From Deltaproteobacteria bacterium (GTDB taxonomy: Bacteria > Desulfobacterota_B > Binatia > UBA9968): DNA of 7,538 nt. Below the pieces are notes generated by a model. It did not search any database. It was not told where the DNA came from and worked only from the letters and a program-made list of their open reading frames with translations. Shown one piece after another: positions 1-5,345 of the stretch (position 1 is its first letter; each line of letters opens with the position of its first letter). The stretch covers positions 1 to 7,538 of the forward strand of contig VBKY01000211.1 of the NCBI GenBank assembly GCA_005879255.1, in the 5' to 3' direction. The translations under genes were made by a program, and so were the position numbers.

Positions 1-324
1 CACGCCTTGAAACAATCGAAACGCGATGAGTTGCGTCACGTTCTGCGAAATTCCGCACAGCAAAGCGCCGATGGAGGAAACTACGAGACCCAAGCCGAAG
101 AGTGTATGGCGGCCGTAAATGTCGCCGATACGACCGAAAATCAACGACAAGCTAATCTGGGAGATTTGATAGGCGATCACCGCCCATGAGATGCCCACGA
201 TGGTCGTTTCCAAGCTGGCCGCCACCGTCGGCAGCGACACGGAAAAAATCCGGCTGGCCGTGCCGGCCAAAAAATTGCCCAGCGCCGCATTGATCAGCAG
301 CAGCCAGTTGATGCGGGAATCCAT
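1..324 (-). CDS. MFS transporter, DHA2/EmrB-like (N-terminal part, cut by window edge)
   Basis: Reading leftward from the ATG at 324-322, 108 codons stay open to the window edge; the C-terminal part is missing. The product starts MDSRINWLLLINAAL and contains alternating hydrophobic helices. Residues 63-76 (FGRIGDIYGRHTLF) are the MFS signature loop between helices 2 and 3, and residues 103-107 (RLFQG) match the R-x-x-Q-G motif of helix 4. The pattern S-L-P-T-V (30-34) followed by W-A-V-I-A-Y resembles 14-helix DHA2 drug:proton antiporters such as EmrB/QacA, but the acidic residue usual in helix 1 of that group is not visible here. It is an inner-membrane exporter or permease; the substrate cannot be told. 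An in-frame TGA at 360-358 limits the start, and no good Shine-Dalgarno is seen. It lies 71 bases downstream of the unknown gene on the same strand, so the two may share a transcript. Confidence 0.85.
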   Translation of the reverse strand, partial: MDSRINWLLLINAALGNFLAGTASRIFSVSLPTVAASLETTIVGISWAVIAYQISQISLSLIFGRIGDIYGRHTLFGLGLVVSSIGALLCGISQNVTQLIAFRLFQGV

Positions 325-395
325 GCGTTGTCGGTATGGAATCGCGGAAAGAATGAATCAGCGAAGCGGCGGCAGGCCTCCAACCTTTATGTCGC

Positions 396-794
396 TTACC
401 AATGTTTCTCTATCAGCTCGATGCAAAACTCAAGGGCGCTTTCGACTTCCACATTGGAAATCTGCGCTTCATCGTCCGACCGAGCTCGACCATTTCTCAC
501 CTTCTCCAGCCGCACCGCTTCCATGCGGGTGATGAGATTTTTGTTGATCGCATCGACCATCAGCGCCGGCAACGGCTGGGCCGACCAAGGCGAACGCTGC
601 AAACGGGCTTTGAGCCAATCTTCCACGGCCTGATCGCAGAGCACAATGACATCGCGAGGCGAAAGGTCGGCACTCGACCAACCGCTGACCGCCCGGCTCA
701 GCACTCGGATCGCTCTGCCTTCCGGCGAATGGTGGCCTTTGATTTTTTCCTTCTCGGCCAGATTGGCAAATATCTCTTGAGCATCGAAAGGCAT
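396..794 (-). CDS. Unknown 132-residue protein, possible degenerate HEPN-like helical domain
   Basis: I do not recognise a firm family. The protein is soluble, charged and probably all helical: no signal peptide or membrane segment. Residues 44-66 (DLSPRDVIVLCDQAVEDWLKAR) and 92-129 look like amphipathic helices. The stretch RLEKVRNGRARSDD (95-108) followed by a long helix resembles the 'K-x-R-N' turn of HEPN/DUF4145-type domains, where a His normally follows the Arg by 4-6 residues to form an RNase site. No His is there, so if the fold is right the protein should not have that activity. This is inference from pattern only. The start at 794 is supported by GGAG five bases upstream of the ATG (as read leftward). 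The upstream spacer is divergent with the oxidoreductase gene; the MFS gene follows after 71 bases. Nothing in the context defines a job. Confidence 0.7.
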   Translation of the reverse strand: MPFDAQEIFANLAEKEKIKGHHSPEGRAIRVLSRAVSGWSSADLSPRDVIVLCDQAVEDWLKARLQRSPWSAQPLPALMVDAINKNLITRMEAVRLEKVRNGRARSDDEAQISNVEVESALEFCIELIEKHW

Positions 795-856
795 AACGAC
801 TCCGTCTCAAATAATTTACCACGAAGTGCCTAACGCGGCGAAGCCGCAACCAAATG

Positions 857-1046
857 AGCTTGTCTCCCGCAAAAGCTTGTCTTGAGTAAAGTCGAAGGGT
901 CCGAAGCTCGAAACAATATCAAATGACAAAAAATCCCAATGTTCCAAACAACCTCGATTGGGACTTGAGTTTCGGGGTTTTAATATTTCGAATTTCGAAA
1001 TTGTTTCGCCTTTCGATATTCGAATTTCGAATTTAGGAGACAAGCT
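857..1046. repeat. Inverted repeat pair enclosing 190 bases
   Basis: AGCTTGTCTCC at 857-867 is the exact reverse complement of GGAGACAAGCT at 1036-1046. The first nine bases of the left arm occur again in direct orientation at 874-882. The enclosed segment carries two internal inverted repeats and no gene. Perfect 11-base arms could mark the ends of a small non-autonomous element, but no target-site duplication is obvious, and chance or a composite of other repeats remains possible. Confidence 0.5.
981..1034. repeat. AT-rich TTCGAA palindromic block
   Basis: The block consists of overlapping copies of TTTCGAA/TTCGAAA. AATTTCGAAATT at 991-1002 is a perfect 12-base palindrome, and ATTCGAATTTCGAATTT at 1018-1034 is a second cluster. 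Base composition is far more AT-rich than the flanks. From general knowledge, such blocks are dispersed in intergenic DNA of several environmental phyla and give spurious 'KFEIRNSKFEI'-type peptides. It could also act as a flexible or protein-binding site upstream of the divergent genes; nothing here proves that. Confidence 0.6.
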
Positions 1047-1169
1047 TGGCGGGAGTAAATCCCCACGTCCCGGCGATCCGGGCTGTCTGAAAATTTCAAG
1101 CCGCGAAACCTCTCCAGTATAGTAGTACGGAGCGCACCAAGGTTAGCAGGCGAGATCTTTATTCACCGT

Positions 1170-1192
1170 GTAGGGGCGACCGGCCGGTCGCC
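1170..1192. repeat. Palindromic intergenic repeat, GTAGGGGC type (one arm eroded)
   Basis: Bases 1175-1192 (GGCGACCGGCCGGTCGCC) form a perfect 18-base palindrome. The left flank extends it to GTAGGGGC, while the expected mirror end GCCCCTAC on the right is replaced by GCCTGATT. The same GTAGGGGC end starts the palindrome at 6587-6614, so the two may belong to one dispersed family with different centres. A stem this GC-rich would fold strongly in RNA on either strand. Confidence 0.7.
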
Positions 1193-1209
1193 TGATTCTC
1201 CTCCGCGTC

Positions 1210-1257
1210 CTGAGCGTGCGCCTCAGCCCATAAGGCTGATCCGTCCTTCGGCGGATC
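1210..1257. repeat. Two small hairpins, possible remnant repeat
   Basis: CTGAG at 1210-1214 pairs with CTCAG at 1222-1226 (seven-base loop). GATCCG at 1238-1243 pairs with CGGATC at 1252-1257 (eight-base loop). They directly follow the 18-base palindrome and may be part of the same composite repeat. No T-run follows, so intrinsic termination is unlikely. Confidence 0.35.
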
Positions 1258-1324
1258 CGCGGTGCATCATGGCGTCCGTCGTGGTAATTGAAAACAAGCC
1301 AATATCCGCGAGGAGGAAGATCCG

Positions 1325-1352
1325 TTGACACGAAAGTAGCAACTTCGCTAAT
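1325..1352 (+). promoter_or_regulatory. Sigma-70-type promoter for the QOR-like gene
   Basis: A perfect -35 hexamer TTGACA lies at 1325-1330, and GCTAAT at 1347-1352 matches four of six -10 bases with a 16-base spacer. The predicted start near 1359 gives a leader of about 25 bases, which carries the Shine-Dalgarno AAGGAG at 1373-1378, six bases before the ATG. Position and direction fit the gene that follows. Confidence 0.55.
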
Positions 1353-1384
1353 CTTCTCGTATAAGGACCACAAAGGAGCAATCG

Positions 1385-2356
1385 ATGAAAGCCATCCGTA
1401 TTCACAATTTCGGTCCGACGGAGGACGTACTCCAGTACGAGGATATTCCAGTGCCTGAACCTAAGGCCGGCGAGGTCTTGATCAAAGTCGAAGCGGCGGC
1501 GCTGAATCGAGCCGATCTCGGCCTGCGCAAAGGAACTTACCGGATTTCTGCCGATGCGCTGCCAATCATTCCCGGTCGTGAATTCGCCGGCACGGTTGAA
1601 AAGCTTGGAGGCGACGTTGGCGAATACCGAGTAGGCCAGCGTGTTGTCGCGTATCCGAGTCTCGGCGGATACGCGGAATACGCCGTCGCAAAAACCCCTG
1701 AAGTTCGACCTGTCCCCGATGGCGTCACGGCTGCTCAAGCCGCTGCCCTTCCCACGGTATTTCTCACGGCGTGGTTCGGGTTATTGACCGATGGAAATCT
1801 CAAAGCCGGCGAATGGTTCCTCGTTCATGGCGGCAGCAGCGGTGTGGGCATCGCAGCGATCCAAATAGCCAAACATCTGGGTGCCAAAGTGATTACCACA
1901 ACGGGGACCGAGGAAAAAGCTCGGCGACTGCGTAAACTCGGCGCCGATGTGACCATCGACGTTTCTGAAAATGACTTTCTGACGGAAGTAATGCGCGTGA
2001 CCAATAACCGCGGGGTCGATGTCGTGTTGGAAATGATCGGTGGCGAGGTCTATCAAAAGAGTTTGCAAGCTCTCGCGCCCGATGGCCGTCTGTTCTCCAT
2101 CGGTGGCGCCTTCGGGGCGATTCCAGATTCTCCGCCGGTATTGACCGCGGGTCGCAAGGCGACGCGCTTCTCGATCACGAACTATTTGAAGGCCAAACCG
2201 GAAGATTTCAAGCAACTGGATGAAATTCTCAAACTCGTGGCGGAGAAGAAGTTTCAAGTCGTGATCGGCAAAAGTTTTCCGTTGGCCGAAACTCGCGCCG
2301 CCCAGCGCTATCTCGAGGGTCGCGAGCATTTCGGCAAAGTCATACTAACGATGTAA
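1385..2356 (+). CDS. Zinc-free NAD(P)H:quinone oxidoreductase-like MDR protein
   Basis: A 323-residue member of the medium-chain dehydrogenase/reductase superfamily, quinone oxidoreductase (QOR) branch; about the usual length. The N-terminal GroES-like part includes NRADLGLRKGTY (41-52) and GREFAGTVEKLG (64-75). The Rossmann part carries the nucleotide-binding loop HGGSSGVG (148-155) and GVDVVLEMIGG (210-220). The C-terminal GREHFGKVILTM resembles the usual QOR ending. I find no cysteine in the whole protein, so the zinc sites of alcohol dehydrogenases are absent, as expected for QOR. Family members reduce quinones or alpha,beta-unsaturated carbonyls with NAD(P)H in the cytoplasm; the true substrate is not visible. 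The start is well supported by AAGGAG six bases upstream and by the typical MKAI opening. It is likely monocistronic: 248 bases with a repeat element separate it from the next gene. Confidence 0.93.
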   Translation: MKAIRIHNFGPTEDVLQYEDIPVPEPKAGEVLIKVEAAALNRADLGLRKGTYRISADALPIIPGREFAGTVEKLGGDVGEYRVGQRVVAYPSLGGYAEYAVAKTPEVRPVPDGVTAAQAAALPTVFLTAWFGLLTDGNLKAGEWFLVHGGSSGVGIAAIQIAKHLGAKVITTTGTEEKARRLRKLGADVTIDVSENDFLTEVMRVTNNRGVDVVLEMIGGEVYQKSLQALAPDGRLFSIGGAFGAIPDSPPVLTAGRKATRFSITNYLKAKPEDFKQLDEILKLVAEKKFQVVIGKSFPLAETRAAQRYLEGREHFGKVILTM

Positions 2357-2402
2357 GACGACAGAGTAGTCGCGGTATTAATCATCATGCCTCTAACTCG
2401 CA

Positions 2403-2484
2403 AGATTTCTCGGTCGCTTCGCTTCCTCGAAATGACACGTGAACTGGATTGCTGGATGTCATTTCGACCAAAGGGAGACATTCT
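2403..2484. repeat. Dispersed inverted-repeat element (TCGAAATGACA type)
   Basis: TCGAAATGACA at 2427-2437 is the exact reverse complement of TGTCATTTCGA at 2457-2467, with a 19-base loop. The outer ends AGATTTCTC (2403-2411) and GAGACATTCT (2475-2484) are also roughly mirrored, giving an imperfect long hairpin of about 82 bases. From general knowledge, elements pairing 'AGATTTCTC...CGAAATGACA' with its mirror recur many times in intergenic DNA of environmental bacteria, and the spurious translation FRGSEATEKS on the minus strand is a familiar mark of them. It sits just after the QOR gene and could affect transcript ends or stability. Confidence 0.75.
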
Positions 2485-2604
2485 TTAATAATGAAATGGC
2501 CCACATGCGGGAACAAATTTAATTCCGCGACAGAGCAATAACGAGAAACCGAATGGTGTAAAAACAGCCCTACGCAGCACAATCACGGAAAGGAGTCTCA
2601 TACG

Positions 2605-3102
2605 ATGTCATTCAAAATCAAACGAGTCGGCCATCTGGTTCTCAAAGTGAAAGATCTCGAACGCTCGCGAAAATTCTTCACCGAGATATTAGGCTTCCCG
2701 CAAGTCGGCAAAAACGATCGCGGCATGCTGTTCTTCAGCACCGACGTTAACGACAACCATCACATGCTCGCATTGAGGGAAGGCAAGCCGGGCGCGCCCA
2801 TGCCTAATCCCGAGCAGATCGGCATGGAGCACGTTTCTTTCGAGGTCGCCACTTTTGCTGAGTTGCAGGAAGTCTATCGAAAGTTCAAAGAACACAACGT
2901 GAGGTTTCACCAGACAATCTTTCACGGCGTGGCGAAGAGCATCTATTTCTACGATCCCGATGGCAATGTGCTCGAGGTCTATTGCAATGTACCGCCGGAA
3001 GAGTATCGCAAAACGGTGTCGAACCCCTATTACAATTACGGCAGCATCGAAGACGAGCTCGAAGGTAAAGTCCCGCAGCGACCGGGCACCGTCGCGCCAT
3101 AA
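2605..3102 (+). CDS. VOC-family protein, glyoxalase / extradiol dioxygenase-like
   Basis: A 165-residue single-unit vicinal-oxygen-chelate protein with two beta-alpha-beta-beta-beta modules (about 5-58 and 72-128). The likely metal triad is complete: His10 (VGHLVLKV), His76 (MEHVSFEV) and Glu124 (NVLEVYCN). SIYFYDPDGNVLEVY (112-126), with His107 shortly before, resembles the C-terminal half of catechol 2,3-dioxygenase-type enzymes, so a small extradiol dioxygenase-like role is possible; glyoxalase or isomerase activity is equally compatible with the fold. A polar tail of about 35 residues follows the domain (NPYYNYGS...). Cytoplasmic, no signal peptide. The start is supported by AAAGGAG at 2589-2595, nine bases before the ATG. 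Its neighbour upstream is also a possible aromatic or carbonyl metabolism enzyme, but the 248-base gap argues against a shared operon. Confidence 0.9.
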   Translation: MSFKIKRVGHLVLKVKDLERSRKFFTEILGFPQVGKNDRGMLFFSTDVNDNHHMLALREGKPGAPMPNPEQIGMEHVSFEVATFAELQEVYRKFKEHNVRFHQTIFHGVAKSIYFYDPDGNVLEVYCNVPPEEYRKTVSNPYYNYGSIEDELEGKVPQRPGTVAP

Positions 3103-3155
3103 CCGAGCAATCAGAATCCGACAGGATTGGGCCTCTCGTCTCCTGAGAGTCCCAG

Positions 3156-3184
3156 TATTCCATCACTCCATTACTCCAACCCTC
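3156..3184. repeat. Short imperfect tandem repeat (TCCATYACTCCA-type)
   Basis: The stretch contains TTCCATCAC, TCCATTAC and TCCAACCC in succession, an imperfect 8-9 base tandem repeat. On the minus strand it reads as GVMEYW-like peptide, a familiar false translation of dispersed intergenic repeats. It lies in the 133-base spacer between the VOC gene and the peptidase gene. A small CTCTC/GAGAG hairpin at 3133-3149 precedes it. Confidence 0.5.
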
Positions 3185-3219
3185 CGCGTCCAAGGCCAGT
3201 GGCCGCTCAGCCAAGCCTC

Positions 3220-3228
3220 TGTTAAAAT
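3220..3228 (+). promoter_or_regulatory. Extended -10 promoter motif before the peptidase gene
   Basis: TGT followed by TAAAAT (3223-3228) matches an extended -10 element (TGn plus five of six -10 bases). The -35 position (about 3200-3205) is poor. A start seven or so bases downstream would fall on the ATG at 3236, giving a leaderless message, which agrees with the lack of a Shine-Dalgarno. The 11-base string TCTGTTAAAAT (3218-3228) recurs exactly at 7356-7366 before another rightward gene. Confidence 0.5.
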
Positions 3229-3235
3229 ACCCTCC

Positions 3236-4294
3236 ATGGAAGCGGCTGAACCCAGAGAAAAGCCGGCACCGCCGAAACAGGCGGAATCCCAAGGGCCCGA
3301 ACTTTCCGGCCTAAGCGATGAAGAGCTGTTGGCGATGCGTATTTGCGACTTAAAGCTCAAAATCCCCGGGACCGAGCTCGAGTCTCGCATTGAAAAATTT
3401 CATGCTGAGCTCGGGGAAAAAAACATTTTGTTGAAACCCATCTGTTATCTCGGCGACGAATGGTTCTGCCCCGAGGGCTCAACCACAATTGCCATCCCCT
3501 TCTATCTCGCTCATCCGCGCCTCAAGAAACTTGAAGAGAAAATGATGATGGAAGTCGAAGGCGGCACGGAAGATTGGTGCATGCGGCTATTGCGCCACGA
3601 GATGGGTCATGTGCTCAATCACGCGTACCTGCTCGAAAAAGACAAGCCCTGGCAAAAACTTTTTGGCCCCACTTCGCTGGAATATTCCGAGAGCTTTCGC
3701 GCGCGACCCTACAGTCGTCGCTTTGTCCGTCATTTGGAAGGCTACTACGCCCAGAGCCATCCGGAAGAGGACTTCGCCGAGACCGTCGCGATCTGGCTCA
3801 CGCCTAATCTCGATTGGCGACAACAGTACAAAGATTGGAAAGCACTGGAGAAACTCGAGTTCGTCGATCAGCTCATGGGCAAGCTTGCCGGCAAACCACC
3901 CACCGTGCACTCGAAGGCCCGAATGAGCGAAGCCTCGCGATTGCGTTCCCGCTTGGCGCTTTATTACAAACGGCGGCGTAAACTTTACGCCCAAGACTTT
4001 CCCGAATTTTTCGACGCGGATCTGCACAAATTGTTCGTCGATGCGGCAACTGCGCCGGAGAATGAACGCGCCGCCGCCTTCTTGCGCCGGTCGAGGAAAA
4101 TGATTTTGCATGCAGTCTCCACTTGGACCGGCGAGCCGAAGTACACGCTCAGCGAGCTGCTGCGGGCGTTGACCGACCGCTGCGCGGAATTGGATTTACG
4201 TTTGCGGGCTCAATCAGCCGGAGTCGAAGTCACCGCCTTCCTGGCAACGCTGGCATCTCACTACCGGCTAACCGGGAAGTTCAAACAATCCTAA
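3236..4294 (+). CDS. Putative zinc-binding metallopeptidase (HEMGH)
   Basis: A 352-residue protein with the zinc-peptidase core RLLRHEMGHVLNHAYLL (117-133): His121 and His125 are the likely zinc ligands and Glu122 the catalytic base. HPEEDFAETVAIWL (175-188) follows; one of its acidic residues (Glu178, Asp179 or Glu182) probably completes the metal site. This pairing matches the 'putative zinc-binding metallopeptidase' family I recall as Peptidase_Mx-like; substrates are unknown. The first 30 residues are polar and Pro/Glu-rich; the last 120 are helical and basic (YYKRRRKLY). No signal peptide, so cytoplasmic. The frame is open further upstream to 2960, but that part overlaps the VOC gene and encodes Arg/Ser-rich nonsense; the ATG at 3236 fits the promoter motif. 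The ATP-grasp gene starts three bases after the stop, so the two are almost surely co-translated partners. Confidence 0.85.
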   Translation: MEAAEPREKPAPPKQAESQGPELSGLSDEELLAMRICDLKLKIPGTELESRIEKFHAELGEKNILLKPICYLGDEWFCPEGSTTIAIPFYLAHPRLKKLEEKMMMEVEGGTEDWCMRLLRHEMGHVLNHAYLLEKDKPWQKLFGPTSLEYSESFRARPYSRRFVRHLEGYYAQSHPEEDFAETVAIWLTPNLDWRQQYKDWKALEKLEFVDQLMGKLAGKPPTVHSKARMSEASRLRSRLALYYKRRRKLYAQDFPEFFDADLHKLFVDAATAPENERAAAFLRRSRKMILHAVSTWTGEPKYTLSELLRALTDRCAELDLRLRAQSAGVEVTAFLATLASHYRLTGKFKQS

Positions 4295-4297
4295 TCT

Positions 4298-5323
4298 ATG
4301 GTTCAGGTACGAAAACGTTACAAAGTTCTGGTTCTGTTCGATACCGCGGGCACGCCGCCGGCGGATCAAGATTTTACGAAGGAACTGAAAACCGACGATT
4401 GGGCCGCCGAAGCTCATGTCATCGGCGCGCTCAAGAAACTCGGACACGAAGTCCGTACGATCGGCGTTTGGGACGAGCCCGGCATGATCATCGATGAGAT
4501 CAAAGCGAATCCACCCGATGTCGTCTTTAACCTGACTGAACATTTTAACGAGGTTTCTGCCTACGACCGCAACGTCGCCGGCTTATTGGAAATGATGGGC
4601 GTGCCCTATACCGGTTCGAGTCCCACTGGCCTCACGCTGTGCAAGAACAAAGGCATGGCGAAGGAACTGCTGGCGTACCACAGGATTCGGGTGCCAAACT
4701 TCGCGATCTTCTCGCCGGGTGCGACGATCAAGCGACCGAGCCGACTCAAATTCCCGCTCTTTATTAAACCGGCGGAAGAAGAAGCTTCCTACGGCATCTC
4801 ACTGGACTCCTTTGTGGAAAACGACGAGGCCTTCGAAGAGCGAGTTCGCTTTATTCACGAACGAATGAACCAAGCAGCGTTAGCGGAAGAGTACATTGAC
4901 GGAAGGGAAATTTATGTGAGCCTTCTCGGTAACGATCGCCTTCGCGTCTTTCCTTTCCGTGAAGTCATCTTCACCGAGGTTCCCGACGGCCAACCGAGGT
5001 TCTCAACATTCAAAGCCAAATGGGACGACGCGTACCGCAAGCGCTGGGGCATCCAAAACGTGTTTGCCGAGCCGTTTGCCAACGGCGCGGATCATCGCAT
5101 CGTCAAGTTCTGCAAGTCCGTGTATCGCGCCTTGCGCATTCGAGGCTACGGCCGCATCGATCTCCGCGTCACGCCGGAAGGCGAGATTGTCATCTTGGAA
5201 GCCAACCCCAATCCAAACCTCGACCGCGACGACGAGTTCGCCCAATCCGCGATGAAGGCCGGCCTCACCTATCCCAGACTCGTGCAACGAATCCTTAAGC
5301 TCGCGCTCACGGCCGCCCACTGA
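4298..5323 (+). CDS. ATP-grasp ligase, D-Ala-D-Ala ligase-like but non-canonical
   Basis: A 341-residue ATP-grasp enzyme. DVVFNLTEHF (74-83) and GVPYTGSSPTGLTLCKNKGM (101-120) match the N-terminal and central signatures of D-alanine:D-alanine ligases. FPLFIKPAEEEASYGIS (152-168) holds the ATP-binding Lys157 and a glycine-poor version of the flexible loop. AEEYIDGREIYVSLLG (196-211) and GYGRIDLRV (283-291) follow, and Asp288, Glu301 and Asn303 are the probable magnesium ligands. The last motif reads EANPNPNLDRDDEFA instead of the Ddl 'EVNTLPGMT', so the second substrate is probably not D-Ala. The family activates a carboxylate as acyl-phosphate and joins it to an amine; which ones is unknown. 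Start: three bases after the peptidase stop, with no near Shine-Dalgarno, so translation is likely coupled. Cytoplasmic. Confidence 0.9.
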   Translation: MVQVRKRYKVLVLFDTAGTPPADQDFTKELKTDDWAAEAHVIGALKKLGHEVRTIGVWDEPGMIIDEIKANPPDVVFNLTEHFNEVSAYDRNVAGLLEMMGVPYTGSSPTGLTLCKNKGMAKELLAYHRIRVPNFAIFSPGATIKRPSRLKFPLFIKPAEEEASYGISLDSFVENDEAFEERVRFIHERMNQAALAEEYIDGREIYVSLLGNDRLRVFPFREVIFTEVPDGQPRFSTFKAKWDDAYRKRWGIQNVFAEPFANGADHRIVKFCKSVYRALRIRGYGRIDLRVTPEGEIVILEANPNPNLDRDDEFAQSAMKAGLTYPRLVQRILKLALTAAH

Positions 5324-5345
5324 AGCCGGACCGAAATACAAGCGA

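Larger units (their letters stand above)
795..1384. other. 590-base gene-free divergent spacer rich in inverted repeats
   Basis: No convincing protein gene lies here. Short open frames exist on the minus strand, but their peptides are low-complexity products of repeats (for example KFEIRISKGETISKFEI). The stretch holds: a GCGGC/GCCGC hairpin at 835-847; an 11-base inverted repeat at 857-867 and 1036-1046; a TCCCAAT/ATTGGGA hairpin at 934-963; an AT-rich TTCGAA block at 981-1034; a CCCGG/CCGGG hairpin at 1069-1082; an 18-base palindrome at 1175-1192; and more hairpins at 1210-1226 and 1238-1257. The right end carries the promoter and ribosome site of the oxidoreductase. It must also hold a promoter for the leftward gene ending at 396, but I see no good match to the -35/-10 consensus there. 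Confidence 0.75.

Noticed and set aside
402..833. Plus-strand 143-codon frame opposite the 396-794 gene
   Set aside because: Composition is His/Arg-rich and unlike a folded protein, while the minus-strand frame has a good ribosome site and sensible helical pattern. The choice is fairly but not fully certain.
816..1043. Minus-strand open frame of 75 codons in the spacer
   Set aside because: Its peptide (KFEIRISKGETISKFEI, FDFTQDKLL) is a translation of dispersed repeats. No ribosome site and no family resemblance.
795..1384. CRISPR array or structured RNA in the long spacer
   Set aside because: Repeats are palindromic and irregularly placed, with no regular spacer pattern, and I could not recognise any riboswitch or known RNA fold.
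1223..1738. Minus-strand 171-codon frame overlapping the QOR start
   Set aside because: Shadow of the QOR gene, whose motifs and ribosome site are clear.
2960..3235. Upstream in-frame extension of the peptidase frame, adding 92 residues
   Set aside because: It overlaps the VOC gene in another frame, is Arg/Ser-rich with no domain sense, and runs through the tandem repeat. The ATG at 3236 fits the promoter motif and the protein's own composition.
2885..3292. Minus-strand frame of 135 codons across the VOC end and spacer
   Set aside because: It is antisense to two well-supported genes and includes the GVMEYW repeat translation.
4298..5323. Canonical D-alanine:D-alanine ligase (ddl)
   Set aside because: Closing motif and loop differ from Ddl, and no mur or cell-division genes are nearby.
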